NCBI GenBank assembly: GCA_021298015.1
Contig: JAJTGY010000010.1
Location: forward strand, 90,800-154,799
Length of the DNA stretch: 64,000 nt
Direction of reading: 5' to 3'
Origin: Flammeovirgaceae bacterium
GTDB lineage: Bacteria > Bacteroidota > Bacteroidia > Cytophagales > Cyclobacteriaceae
Each line of letters starts with the position of its first letter. The first letter of the stretch is position 1. This document shows positions 19,778 to 30,272 of the stretch, piece after piece. The notes under the pieces were generated by a model that worked only from the letters and a program-made list of their open reading frames with translations, had not been told where the DNA came from and made no database searches. A program made the translations under genes and the position numbers.

Positions 19778-22700
19778 CTATTCCACAGACCGGACGTAAT
19801 ACGCCCGTCTGCCTTGCACGGCCAAGATCCACGCAACTCCTGTTGGCGTCCGAATCGTGCTTATCTTGCGCACAACCGACCGGGCGAACGGAGCAATGAC
19901 TTCAACCGTCCCAAACTTTGTATCGTAGACCGCCAGCCCAAATGAATCCAACGCACCCAATCCGATAACCGTTGATTTTGTATTACCCGCAAGCAGCCAG
20001 TGATGCTGATCTTTCATTAAACTGATTTGATTGATACAGCTCAATTGTGCCGGCCCGGCAAATGGCTGAAAGACGTAGTCGCTACCTGTTGAAATCATAG
20101 CTCCGGATTCCATAATCTTCGAACGCTTTCGTTCCACTGTTGCCTCATCTTTAACATTTAGTACATCTGACGGGCCTTGATTCCGGGCGAAGCGTTCATT
20201 GGTCGGAAACAGTCTGTTTATAAAAGGCAATGCCTTACCCATTTGCTGCTTGCTTGACAAGGGGATCAATTGCCCCTTCTGCGGGTAAAACAAAACCGAC
20301 TCGGCATTCCCGTTCCGATCAAAGTCACTCCGCCACAACTCAACTGAAAGTTCTCCACTCGGGCGTAATTTTGTGTTAGATCCTAAATTCCCAAGTAAGA
20401 AATCAACTACACCGTCTTGGTTTAGATCGGCAACGGTTACGGTGCGCCACCATCCTTCAGTACCTGCAAAGCCATTAACAGTCGCAAGTTTAAGCTGACC
20501 CCCTTCATTTCGAAACAAACTTATCGGCATCCAATCGCCCACCACAATTAACTCGGGAAGCCTGCCTGCACCTGGCGAAAACCACTGGGCATCGGTCACC
20601 ATTCCGGGCGACAGATGCTGGGCGACTACAAATCTCAGGTTTCCATCATTTCGAAGCAGGTAACTAACGGGCGTCTGCCCGTACTGCCCTGGCACTGCAC
20701 GAGCACCAACAAAAATATCTTCATCTCCATCACCATCTACGTCTGCTGTTCGAACGCAGGAAGCATTCAAACGAACTGAAGGAAAGTGCGGTGATCGGAC
20801 AAAGCTGCCGTTCCCCACGTTGACGTATAGGCGCATATCCAACTCGTCAGACAGCTCATTGGTGAAATTTCCCCCGCTGACTACCAACAAATCCAGATCT
20901 CCATCTTTCTCTGCATCAAAGAAGACAGCATCAACATCCTCGGAATCGGAGTCCTGCTCAAAGGTGCCGCTCGGGTCGAATCGAACAAAACCCGAATGGG
21001 TGTGCAGATGCAGTTCGGCTGCCTGACCCTTTGCCCCTCCAAAAAAAATATCATCAAAACCATCTCCGTTTACGTCACCCACGGCAAGGGCGGGCCCCTC
21101 TCTCGATAACAAGTATGGAATAAGAGGCTCTCGATCATAGTCCCGGAATCCCGAATCCTCACGATGAAAAAAGGAAAGTGGACGAACTTCCCAAGGTGTA
21201 CCGGTCTCCACCAAAAAAACCTCCTCGACTGATTTACCGGAACCTTGTTCCAGGGTTATCTCGCCTCTAGGTGCCCCCCTGAACATTTCTTCCTGGCCGT
21301 CTGCCCAACGAACAAGAATGCTATCTACCGTCTCAGTGCCCAGGCCAATATGCAAGGTTGGTGACACCGAGGACAGGAATCCGCGTGTAGCAATATTTTC
21401 TCGCAGGTATTTTCCTGTACCTGAAAACACCTCCACGGTACTGCTCAAGCCGAATTGGCAACGAGTTGCTTTCAACCTTAACTTCAAAAAGTTTTTTGCA
21501 GATCCAGGCGATGTCTCATTGCGGTAAATAAAAGCCGGCATGTTAACATTATTGACAACCAGATCCAGGTCACCGTCATTATCAAGATCGGAATAGGCAG
21601 CCCCTGACGAGTACGAGGCATCGGCCAATCCCCATTGCGCCCCAACATCGTCAAACTTTAACTCATCCCGTGATTTTAAGCAATAGTTCGAAATCTTAAG
21701 TGACGGCATCTTTGCAATAAGCTCGCCATCGGCTATTTGACCACCTTTGCGGGCCATATTCGCCTGGTAGTGGATGTAATCCAGATCATTAGGCCGTTTG
21801 TAAATGCCGTTTGTAACAAAGATCTCGTGCCGGGTGTCATTATCGAGGTCAGCCATGAGGCAAGACCAACTCCAGTCGGTGGCCTCAATGCCTGACCACT
21901 GCGCAATCTCCTGAAAGAATGACTTCCGATTTAACTGTAATGCATTGCGCACGTTCTGCGGCCCATACCCAAATGCCAGTTTGATATCAGATACTTCCTG
22001 TGTATCCTCGGCAGCTGATTTTTGTAAGATGTAGGGGTCATCCGGAAGCATATCCAATGTCATAATTTCTGGATATCCATCCCGATTCAAATCAGCCGCA
22101 TCAACGCCCATGGAGTACCGGCTGGTGTGGCCTAGCCAGGCCGATGACGATTCGGTGAATGTCTTATTCTGATTATTGATATAGAGATAGTCAATTTCAT
22201 GAAAGTCATTTGCTACATATAAATCTAACCACCCATCCTGGTTAACATCGGTGGCCACCACCCCTAATCCATATCCAATCGAACTTGACCAAATTCCGGC
22301 TGACTGGGTGACATCACGAAAAAAAACTCTACCCCCCTCTTCAACCCGTTCAAAGAGCCGGTCGCCAGACTTGGGATCTACCTCCTGCCTGAGCGATGAT
22401 GGACCATAGTTGGCTACCTGGTGAACAGAGTGATTTAACAGGTACACATCCTGATCACCATCCCGGTCGTAATCAAAAAAAACCGCCTGAGTGGAGAACC
22501 CTGAAAAATCCAAGCCATACTGGGCGGATTGCTCCATAAAAGTTAAGTCGCCTTGATTAACATACAAGAGATTATGCCCCTTTACCCCCTTGTAATCTCC
22601 GACCTGGCACACGTAGAAGTCCACCCATCCATCCATGTTGACATCGCAAATGGTAACCCCGGTCGACCAGTCCCCTTTGTTTTGGTTTACACCTGCTGAG

Positions 22701-22999
22701 GCTGAAATGTCGTCAAATTGAAAATTGCCTTTGTTCAGGTACAAAAAGTGGCCTACCTCATTTCCAGTAAAGAATATATCCTCAAGTCCGTCACGATTAA
22801 CATCCGCAACAGCGACACCACCGCCATTGTAGTAATACAAGTACTGCACGATGTTGAGTTTGCGCTCATTAAGCTGATTTTGAAACGCAACGCCAGTGGC
22901 AGCAGGCGACATTAATTGGAAAAGCGGTTTATCTGCCGTATGGCGGCAGCCCGCCATCGCCAAGCAAGCCAACAGAAAGTAAAGCCCGTGGCTTTTCAT
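19778..22999 (-). CDS. FG-GAP/VCBS repeat, ASPIC/UnbV domain lipoprotein (CRTAC1-like), paralogue C
   Basis: LACLAMAGCRH lipobox; many D-x-[DN]-x-DG repeats (DVNRDGLEDIFFTGN, DVNMDGWVDFYVCQ); ASPIC-like stretch LHIGLGTETVDSILVRWADGQEE. Confidence 0.9.
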   Translation of the reverse strand: MKSHGLYFLLACLAMAGCRHTADKPLFQLMSPAATGVAFQNQLNERKLNIVQYLYYYNGGGVAVADVNRDGLEDIFFTGNEVGHFLYLNKGNFQFDDISASAGVNQNKGDWSTGVTICDVNMDGWVDFYVCQVGDYKGVKGHNLLYVNQGDLTFMEQSAQYGLDFSGFSTQAVFFDYDRDGDQDVYLLNHSVHQVANYGPSSLRQEVDPKSGDRLFERVEEGGRVFFRDVTQSAGIWSSSIGYGLGVVATDVNQDGWLDLYVANDFHEIDYLYINNQNKTFTESSSAWLGHTSRYSMGVDAADLNRDGYPEIMTLDMLPDDPYILQKSAAEDTQEVSDIKLAFGYGPQNVRNALQLNRKSFFQEIAQWSGIEATDWSWSCLMADLDNDTRHEIFVTNGIYKRPNDLDYIHYQANMARKGGQIADGELIAKMPSLKISNYCLKSRDELKFDDVGAQWGLADASYSSGAAYSDLDNDGDLDLVVNNVNMPAFIYRNETSPGSAKNFLKLRLKATRCQFGLSSTVEVFSGTGKYLRENIATRGFLSSVSPTLHIGLGTETVDSILVRWADGQEEMFRGAPRGEITLEQGSGKSVEEVFLVETGTPWEVRPLSFFHREDSGFRDYDREPLIPYLLSREGPALAVGDVNGDGFDDIFFGGAKGQAAELHLHTHSGFVRFDPSGTFEQDSDSEDVDAVFFDAEKDGDLDLLVVSGGNFTNELSDELDMRLYVNVGNGSFVRSPHFPSVRLNASCVRTADVDGDGDEDIFVGARAVPGQYGQTPVSYLLRNDGNLRFVVAQHLSPGMVTDAQWFSPGAGRLPELIVVGDWMPISLFRNEGGQLKLATVNGFAGTEGWWRTVTVADLNQDGVVDFLLGNLGSNTKLRPSGELSVELWRSDFDRNGNAESVLFYPQKGQLIPLSSKQQMGKALPFINRLFPTNERFARNQGPSDVLNVKDEATVERKRSKIMESGAMISTGSDYVFQPFAGPAQLSCINQISLMKDQHHWLLAGNTKSTVIGLGALDSFGLAVYDTKFGTVEVIAPFARSVVRKISTIRTPTGVAWILAVQGRRAYYVRSVE

Positions 23000-25900
23000 T
23001 CCGGTTGGGAATACAAGGTCAAGCTGTCCTGGTTGGCCGTTACCATCAGGAGTTTCTGTCCGGCAACATCTATTGTCCGAATCGCTCTCGCGGAAAGCAC
23101 TTTCGTCAACCCCGTCTGCAAGTAAGGAACCGCCTCAAATTGCATGTTACCCTTTCCCTGTAGAAGAACACCTCCGAGAAGGGCATCGTAGCGGCCGGCC
23201 TCGGGTTTAACCTCAAACAGGTTGCCCGCCAGAATTAGATCAGACACCCCATCTTTATTGTAGTCAAGAGACGAAATAGCGTAGACGGGAGCAAATTGAG
23301 CTTCCACCGGTAACGGCCGTAACTGCCACCGCCCGTTACCCTTATTCTCGACCACCGAAGTCGCCATGTAATTCGCTTCCAAACGAACCGATTTAGCCAA
23401 TGCCCCTTTACCAAATACATCGTGAAGAGCCAAATTGTTATAGTCGGCATACTTTAGAAACTTCTTTTTCAACCCGGGCATCTGGGCGATCAGATCGTGC
23501 CGTAACGCGAGAGGCGTCCAGTTGCCTTTTTGATTCAAAGCGTAAACAGGTTCTACTGAGCCATTGGAATCAAAATCACCGACAAACAGGCCGAGCTTTT
23601 GTTCCTCGTTGACTTTAAAACGTGAGTTTAAGCCATGGTTGCCCACTACCAAATCAGGATCACCATCCTGATCAATATCCGAGCAATACACGGTATTCCA
23701 CCAACCCCGATAACCGGAAAGTTCATTCTTAGAAAGCGAAAACACACCATCCTGGTTTTCCAAAATCAAAATTTCGGTCCAATCGCCCACTAAAACCAAA
23801 TCCTGGTCGCGATCCCCATCATAATCCAGTGCTGCCGCGTCTGTGATCATACCTAATCCGGATAACAAGGACGCGCGATCGGCAGTACGCTCAAGGAATC
23901 GTCCTGAACCATCATTCAGAAACAGGTGACTGCCTGGCGTCATGCCGTAGGCGAAGGGAACCATTCGAGATCCGGTGAAAAGATCAAGATCTCCATCATT
24001 ATCCCAATCAGCCAAAACCAGCGATGACGTTATTTCGTTAACCCGATCCAAATCAGTTCCCAATAGCCTGGTGAAATCGCCCTTTCCATTGTTGAGGTAG
24101 GCCCGATCACGAAGCGCGGGTGCCCCTAAGCCGAATTCACTTCCACCGCTCGCCACTACCGCGTCCAGGTCGCCATCTCCATCCAAATCACCTAGGACAA
24201 TATCGGTATCCTCACTGTCGCGATCGAGCGCCAACGCAGGTTGTTCACTACGCGTAAATGTGCCTGTTGAATTTTGGAAGAAGATGGTTCCAGGCGAACC
24301 CGCGGATCCACCCAACCAAACATCTTCAAGACCATCACCATTCAGATCGCCCACGGCTGCTGGCGGGCCGCTGGTCGATAACATCTGATAAACCAATCTC
24401 TCCCGATCAAAATCAACGAAGGTATTCTCCGTGTGTTGGTAGTCAAGTCGCCCCTCCACTTTCGCGAAAATAGTGGCTCCTTCCTGTCGGCCCGGCCCGG
24501 GTTCACGAGCATCAGCCTCACGTATGACCAGTGTCTGTTTACATGGAACATTAGCTAAGATGGAAACCTTGCCCGATGGCCAGGTCACACTTAGCGTGTC
24601 GGCAACAGCCACTTCACCTAATCCAATAACCATCACCGGGTCAACGGAGGACTGAAAGCCTCGTGTTGGCATCTGTTCGAGTGTCACCTTACGGCCCGCG
24701 GTGGAAACAACAACCCGGGCTCCGACACCAGCGGTGTTTCGAAGACCGCCTTGGAGGTTTATCCGCAGGTAGCCGGGCGGGGTTTGGCTTTGCTGCGCTG
24801 TATTTTCAAAAACAGCCACCTCGTTGTTTAGCTGGCTTACCACCAGATCCAAATCCCCATCACCATCCAAATCGCCATAGGCCGACCCATTTGAATGTGA
24901 CGGAGTTCCCAAACCCCAGTCATCAGCACGATTATCAAATCGAAGATCACCCGTATTCTTGAAAGCATAGTTAGGAACCGGGTTAACCGGTATCGGATCG
25001 ATCAATGCCCGATAATCAACGCCTTCCTTGGAGATAATTCTGCGTTTTGTTTCATCGCTATCGATAAAGTTAAGATAGTCAAGATCCGTGAGATCCTGAT
25101 AGATACCATTAGCGACAAAAATATCTTTTAGCCCATCGTTATCCATATCAAACATCAAGGCACCCCAACTCCAGTCGGTCGCTTCAACACCCGCCAGGCG
25201 GCCAATTTCACTAAACACACCGCCACCCCGATTCAGATGGAGCATATTGCGAGTGAGTTGATAATGGTAACCGTTCCGTTGATTGTAGTTGAATTTGTCC
25301 CAATTCTCAAACGTAGTGATTTGCTTCATTCGCCTGAGATCACCCGGCAACATATCCGTGACAAAGACATCCAGCCAGCCATCATTATTCACATCCGCCA
25401 TATCTGCCCCCATAGACGCTGCACTAATGGATTGCAGTCGGCTCGTAAGCTCCTCACGAAACGTTCCATTCTTCTGATTGATGTAGAGGTAGTCACGCTC
25501 AAAAAAATCATTGGAGATAAAAATATCAGGCCACGTATCATTGTTCACATCCCCCACCGTAACGCCCAATCCAAACCCAATTTCGCTACCGTAGATTCCA
25601 GCTTCTTCACTCACGTCTTGAAACCGGTCTCCATCGTTTCGAAAGAGCTTATCACCACCGCGCGGATCTCTCGTGTCACGAAGATTATTCATCAGATTAA
25701 ATGTACCGATGGCAGTAAACGAATTGTTGAGCAGGTACATATCCAAATCACCATCCTTATCAAAGTCAAAAAAAGCCGCATGGGTGGAAAGGCCCGGGTC
25801 TGCCAAACCGTAACGTTCGGCCTCCTCAGAAAAAGTAAGATCTCCCCGGTTGATGAATAGCTCATTTTGGCGGTTATCCCCGTCCACATCACCCGAATTA

Positions 25901-26304
25901 CAAACGTAAATATCCAGCCAACCATCACCATTGACATCGGCCATAGCAACGCCCGTACTCCAACCCCTCGAACCTTTTACCCCGGATGTAAGGGTTATGT
26001 CCTCAAACACAAAACTCCCCTTGTTCACATAGAGTTTGTTCTCGCCCAGATTTGAAGTAAGATAGACATCTGGCAATCCATCGTTGTTGATGTCGCCAAT
26101 TCCCACTCCTCCCCCATTATAAAAATTCCGGTAGGTAAAGATGTTGAACTCTTGTGAAAATGATAAATCATTTCGGAAACGCAACCCCGTTCGGGACGAT
26201 GGAAGTTGTTGAAAAAGTGGAGTACGATCCCCGGAGTCACCACAACCGACAAGGAGTGCAGCAAGCAAAACATTTACGCCACCGACTTTTCCCAATAACT
26301 TCAT
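22996..26304 (-). CDS. FG-GAP/VCBS repeat, ASPIC/UnbV domain lipoprotein (CRTAC1-like), paralogue B
   Basis: LLVGCGDSG lipobox; GVGIGDINNDGLPDVYLTSNLGENKLYVNKGSFVFEDIT; VIGLGEVAVADTLSVTWPSGK. Confidence 0.9.
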   Translation of the reverse strand: MKLLGKVGGVNVLLAALLVGCGDSGDRTPLFQQLPSSRTGLRFRNDLSFSQEFNIFTYRNFYNGGGVGIGDINNDGLPDVYLTSNLGENKLYVNKGSFVFEDITLTSGVKGSRGWSTGVAMADVNGDGWLDIYVCNSGDVDGDNRQNELFINRGDLTFSEEAERYGLADPGLSTHAAFFDFDKDGDLDMYLLNNSFTAIGTFNLMNNLRDTRDPRGGDKLFRNDGDRFQDVSEEAGIYGSEIGFGLGVTVGDVNNDTWPDIFISNDFFERDYLYINQKNGTFREELTSRLQSISAASMGADMADVNNDGWLDVFVTDMLPGDLRRMKQITTFENWDKFNYNQRNGYHYQLTRNMLHLNRGGGVFSEIGRLAGVEATDWSWGALMFDMDNDGLKDIFVANGIYQDLTDLDYLNFIDSDETKRRIISKEGVDYRALIDPIPVNPVPNYAFKNTGDLRFDNRADDWGLGTPSHSNGSAYGDLDGDGDLDLVVSQLNNEVAVFENTAQQSQTPPGYLRINLQGGLRNTAGVGARVVVSTAGRKVTLEQMPTRGFQSSVDPVMVIGLGEVAVADTLSVTWPSGKVSILANVPCKQTLVIREADAREPGPGRQEGATIFAKVEGRLDYQHTENTFVDFDRERLVYQMLSTSGPPAAVGDLNGDGLEDVWLGGSAGSPGTIFFQNSTGTFTRSEQPALALDRDSEDTDIVLGDLDGDGDLDAVVASGGSEFGLGAPALRDRAYLNNGKGDFTRLLGTDLDRVNEITSSLVLADWDNDGDLDLFTGSRMVPFAYGMTPGSHLFLNDGSGRFLERTADRASLLSGLGMITDAAALDYDGDRDQDLVLVGDWTEILILENQDGVFSLSKNELSGYRGWWNTVYCSDIDQDGDPDLVVGNHGLNSRFKVNEEQKLGLFVGDFDSNGSVEPVYALNQKGNWTPLALRHDLIAQMPGLKKKFLKYADYNNLALHDVFGKGALAKSVRLEANYMATSVVENKGNGRWQLRPLPVEAQFAPVYAISSLDYNKDGVSDLILAGNLFEVKPEAGRYDALLGGVLLQGKGNMQFEAVPYLQTGLTKVLSARAIRTIDVAGQKLLMVTANQDSLTLYSQPE

Positions 26305-26888
26305 TAATCGTTTCCTTTATCGTTGGCCAGGTTCATCAAGTCTACAAAATCTGCCCGCACCGTTGAAATATTCATTTTATAGATGCGGATTCTCCGGTTG
26401 CCATCCACCTTCACCCACACACGGGCGTTCCTGTCCTTATTCTCTACCAGCAAGAACTCCCCACCGTACCACTTCTCGAACAAATCTTTCACGCGCAACT
26501 CCAATGAATCAGCTGACATGTCGGGGTTCCAGGGTGCCCAAAAAACATAGGTAAACTCAACCGGCATCTTGCAAATCTTTTCTTCGGCAAATTCAGGATA
26601 GAACCGCATATACGATGGGTATGCCAAAAAGGAAGAGTCAAGTTCATGCTGAACAGACAATGGACCAGGTCCGTTGGTGACAACCTTTTGTTTGTTTAGG
26701 TTCCAACAATGTTCAAAAAAAGATTTCCTGGGCATATTAAACGAAAGCCCCAAAAACAAACTGTCATACCGCACGTTACGCGCCAACTCCGTCTTTACCA
26801 GTTGTTCGTATTTCGACTCACGGCACCCGGCAAAAACTACAGCCAGCACAAGACAAAAGAAAACAATCCTATTTCTTACCATACTCAT
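26304..26888 (-). CDS. Small lipoprotein of unknown function (194 aa)
   Basis: VVFAGCRES lipobox; overlaps both neighbouring ASPIC/UnbV ORFs, so likely co-transcribed. Confidence 0.7.
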   Translation of the reverse strand: MSMVRNRIVFFCLVLAVVFAGCRESKYEQLVKTELARNVRYDSLFLGLSFNMPRKSFFEHCWNLNKQKVVTNGPGPLSVQHELDSSFLAYPSYMRFYPEFAEEKICKMPVEFTYVFWAPWNPDMSADSLELRVKDLFEKWYGGEFLLVENKDRNARVWVKVDGNRRIRIYKMNISTVRADFVDLMNLANDKGND

Positions 26889-29800
26889 AAATGCTTATTC
26901 GCTCATTATTTCGCATAATCAAAATGTGTTGCCGGCCATCGCTACCGAGCTTTTTAATATCCCGGATTTCCCCTGGAACATGAACCCCGGAAATGCCAGG
27001 CAAAATCGGTTTGAAATGACCGGTTCCGGTGCCGAGCAACACCTGGCCATACCCCGCGCCCTGTGTCCCCATTTCCGGCTTGGCCCGGTATTGATTGCCA
27101 CCAACAATCAAATCTGCCAATCCATCCTGGTTAAAGTCTGCCACCTCAACTCCATACACACGGGTAATCTGCACGGCAGAAGGCAACGGGATTGCCGTAA
27201 ACCTCCGCCCTCCTTCATTGACTAAGGTTATCGACCGCGATTCATTAATCATTAGCTTCTGCGCCTTTGCCAACTGCTCAGGTAACAGCAGGTCTGTCAC
27301 ACGGGCCTGACTATACGAAGAAAAGGTCAGGAATCGCTTTCGAAGAGAAGGCATTTGTTTGATCAGGTCAGGAAGTAGCGGTATCGGCCAAACCTGATCG
27401 CCCACCTGGGTACACGGTAACTGCTCGACCGACCCATTCTGGTCAAAATCGCCTACAAAAAGCCACGAGGGATTTTCCGCGCTTGACGGATAACGGACAT
27501 TTAATCCTTCGTTACCCAGCACCAAATCCGGCCGGCCATCTTCGTTCAGATCAGCGACTTTTACACACATCCATTTGCCCCTGATATTCTGTAATCCGAG
27601 CTTTTCCGAACGATCGATGAACCGACCATCCTGATTCTCAAACAGGGTGACGCCCATCCACTCACCCGCAAACACCAGATCGTCATCGCCATCACTATCG
27701 AAGTCAATCGCTTCCACGCCAGTCAACAAACCCAGGCCTCTGAATCCGGGTGCCATGCGATCCGTGACTTCTTCAAAAAAGCCACCACGATTCAACAATA
27801 GATGGGCATCCGCAGAGCGTCCGTAAGCAAATGGTATCAGTCGACTCGCGGTCACAAGATCCGGCCGACCGTCTCGATTAAAGTCAACCACCGTTACAGC
27901 CGAGGTTGGCTCAAATAACAGTGAAGATCTGAGCCAGTCCCGCTTCCGTAAGAAGATCCCACTTCCGTTGTTGACGTATAAGCGGTCTTCGAGAAGGTTT
28001 GATCCAAAGCCGGGCTGATACCCTCCGCTGGCCATGAACAAATCTAGATCACCATCAGTATCGGCATCGAAGAAAACCGCGTCACGATCCTCGTAGTCTT
28101 TATCCTGATCAAACGCGGGCTGCACAGAACGTTCCCATTGAAAATTCTCTTTTTGCAACCACAATTCACCCGACTGCCCCGCTGCACCCCCCACAAACAA
28201 ATCACTAAGTCCATCTCCGTCCACATCACCGACTTCCATGCGCTGTCCTTCATTGCTCACCATATCAAAAATCAGCCGGTCACGATCGAAATCCTGAAAC
28301 TGAGTGGATATCCGCTCACGGACTGAGAACAGGGCGGTATCCGGCCAAAGCAAAGGGTCGAATTCACGTGAAACCGCTTCAATGGGAGATGTTGCTACCT
28401 GTCGAACTACCAGCATTTGATTGGCGGGTACATCCAAGTACCGCGATTTTGTACCGTCATTCCAAAGTACGACCAACGAATCAACTTTTTGATACCGCCC
28501 CAACCCTATGTGAAGGCGCTCATCTACGGTTGACAAATAACCTCTGACGGGCGATTGCTCAACATAAAACAATTTGCCAGCGCAGTAGGCGCTCACCTGG
28601 GCACCGATGGCCGAAGTGTTGCCTCCCCGTCCAACGAGTTTGATTTGAAGATAGTGACGGTCAAAATCAACCCCAGACGCTGTATTCTCATACAACGCAG
28701 CCACTTCATTGATTCGGTTTACCACCAAATCCAAGTCGCCATCGTTATCAAAATCCGCGTAGGCGGCTCCGTTTGAATAGTCCGGTGCCATGCCGGATTC
28801 GGAACTGGTATCCAGAAACGTACTATCCCCCTGATTCAAAAAAAGGGCATCGCGTTGCGGAGAAGATGGAATGGCATCAATCAGCTTTGTCGTCAAAGAA
28901 CTATCGCGCCTAAACTCGGCAGAGGCCAACATCGGGGGTGATGTATAGTGAATGTAATCCTGATCAAGCAGATCTTTTGGAATACCATTCGCCACATAAA
29001 TATCCTTTAAGCCATCGTGGTTGATATCGAAAATGAGAGCTCCCCAACTCCAATCGGTGGCATGAACCCGGCCAAATCGGGCAATTTCACTAAAAGCTAC
29101 CCGGCTATCTGAACCTGGTAACCAACGGTTATTCAGTTGAAGTACATTTCGTGAAAACTGATGTCCGTAGCCACTGCGAACATTCTCGCTGAACTTATTC
29201 CAATCCTCAAAAGACGCCTTCGTACGAATTCGCTCAAAGGTGCCGGGTAACATTTCCGTGACGTAGATTTCCGGAAATCCATCATTGGTCAGATCCGCAA
29301 TATCTGCCCCCATGGAGCCTAGGCTGGTTTCTAACAGCACCTCATTAAGGGACTCGCGGAAGGTCCCGTTTTTTTGGTTCAGGTATAAGTAATCACGCTC
29401 AAAAAAATCATTGGAAACAAAAAGATCCTGCCAACCATCCCGGTTGACATCCGCAGCTACAACCCCGAGTCCGAATCCGATGGAACTCGAGTAAATGCCG
29501 GCCTCGGCACTCACGTCACGAAACCGGTCACCGTCATTTCGGTACAGTTTATTGCCTCCAAACGGATCACGAATTTTGCGTTGCCCCCCCTGCAAATCAT
29601 AGATGCCAACCTGCCGGTTCGAGTTGTTCAACAAATACAAGTCCAAGTCATCGTCATAGTCAAAAAAAACACCATGCAACGATAGCCCCTCATCGGCAAC
29701 TCCCCACTTAGCCGCCTCTTCCCGAAAAGTCAGATCGCCATTATTGATAAACAATTCATTATGGCGAACCCCACCACGAGGTGGCCCCGATTTACAGACA

Positions 29801-30201
29801 AAAATATCAAGCCATCCATCCCCATTTACATCGGCCATACTAACCCCGGTAGACCATACATTTTGGCAAGCCACACCCGCCCGCCCGGTAATATCATCAA
29901 AGACAAATCCCCCTTTGTTCAGGTAAAGTTTGTTATCCACCTGATTACCCGAGAAGTAGATATCCACACGTCCGTCATTGTTAATATCCCCCACGGCTAC
30001 ACCCGCTCCTTTGTAGAAATTCCGATAGGTGTAGCAATTGAATGCCTCCGTATAGGTTAGCGTGTTCATGAAGCCAATACCGGTCCTGGCGGCCGGCTGA
30101 AGACGAAGCAAACCTTGTTCAGATTCAACCCGACTCCCGCAGGCGGCAGCCAGCAACACGACCGGCAGGATGAACACAACCCATCTCATATGAAGCGACA
30201 A
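26869..30201 (-). CDS. FG-GAP/VCBS repeat, ASPIC/UnbV domain lipoprotein (CRTAC1-like), paralogue A
   Basis: LLAAACGSR lipobox; GVAVGDINNDGRVDIYFSGNQVDNKLYLNKGGFVFDDIT; LHIGLGRYQKVDSLVVLWNDG. Confidence 0.9.
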   Translation of the reverse strand: MSLHMRWVVFILPVVLLAAACGSRVESEQGLLRLQPAARTGIGFMNTLTYTEAFNCYTYRNFYKGAGVAVGDINNDGRVDIYFSGNQVDNKLYLNKGGFVFDDITGRAGVACQNVWSTGVSMADVNGDGWLDIFVCKSGPPRGGVRHNELFINNGDLTFREEAAKWGVADEGLSLHGVFFDYDDDLDLYLLNNSNRQVGIYDLQGGQRKIRDPFGGNKLYRNDGDRFRDVSAEAGIYSSSIGFGLGVVAADVNRDGWQDLFVSNDFFERDYLYLNQKNGTFRESLNEVLLETSLGSMGADIADLTNDGFPEIYVTEMLPGTFERIRTKASFEDWNKFSENVRSGYGHQFSRNVLQLNNRWLPGSDSRVAFSEIARFGRVHATDWSWGALIFDINHDGLKDIYVANGIPKDLLDQDYIHYTSPPMLASAEFRRDSSLTTKLIDAIPSSPQRDALFLNQGDSTFLDTSSESGMAPDYSNGAAYADFDNDGDLDLVVNRINEVAALYENTASGVDFDRHYLQIKLVGRGGNTSAIGAQVSAYCAGKLFYVEQSPVRGYLSTVDERLHIGLGRYQKVDSLVVLWNDGTKSRYLDVPANQMLVVRQVATSPIEAVSREFDPLLWPDTALFSVRERISTQFQDFDRDRLIFDMVSNEGQRMEVGDVDGDGLSDLFVGGAAGQSGELWLQKENFQWERSVQPAFDQDKDYEDRDAVFFDADTDGDLDLFMASGGYQPGFGSNLLEDRLYVNNGSGIFLRKRDWLRSSLLFEPTSAVTVVDFNRDGRPDLVTASRLIPFAYGRSADAHLLLNRGGFFEEVTDRMAPGFRGLGLLTGVEAIDFDSDGDDDLVFAGEWMGVTLFENQDGRFIDRSEKLGLQNIRGKWMCVKVADLNEDGRPDLVLGNEGLNVRYPSSAENPSWLFVGDFDQNGSVEQLPCTQVGDQVWPIPLLPDLIKQMPSLRKRFLTFSSYSQARVTDLLLPEQLAKAQKLMINESRSITLVNEGGRRFTAIPLPSAVQITRVYGVEVADFNQDGLADLIVGGNQYRAKPEMGTQGAGYGQVLLGTGTGHFKPILPGISGVHVPGEIRDIKKLGSDGRQHILIMRNNERISIYEYGKK

Positions 30202-30216
30202 AAGTACGCTATCTGC

Positions 30217-30255
30217 AAAAAAAAAGAAGGCGACCCGCCACGGATCGCCTTCTTT
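30217..30255 (-). terminator. Rho-independent terminator downstream of susD-like gene
   Basis: On the minus strand AAAGAAGGCGATCC-GTGGC-GGGTCGCCTTCTTT followed by a T tract (poly-A 30217-30225 on plus). Confidence 0.85.
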
Positions 30256-30272
30256 ACAGAACTAAAATTCAA

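Noticed and set aside
19778-30201. Three similar large ORFs as possible transposons or RHS-type toxins
   Set aside because: Sequence shows FG-GAP calcium-loop repeats, lipoboxes and ASPIC/UnbV-like ends; no transposase or RHS core motifs.
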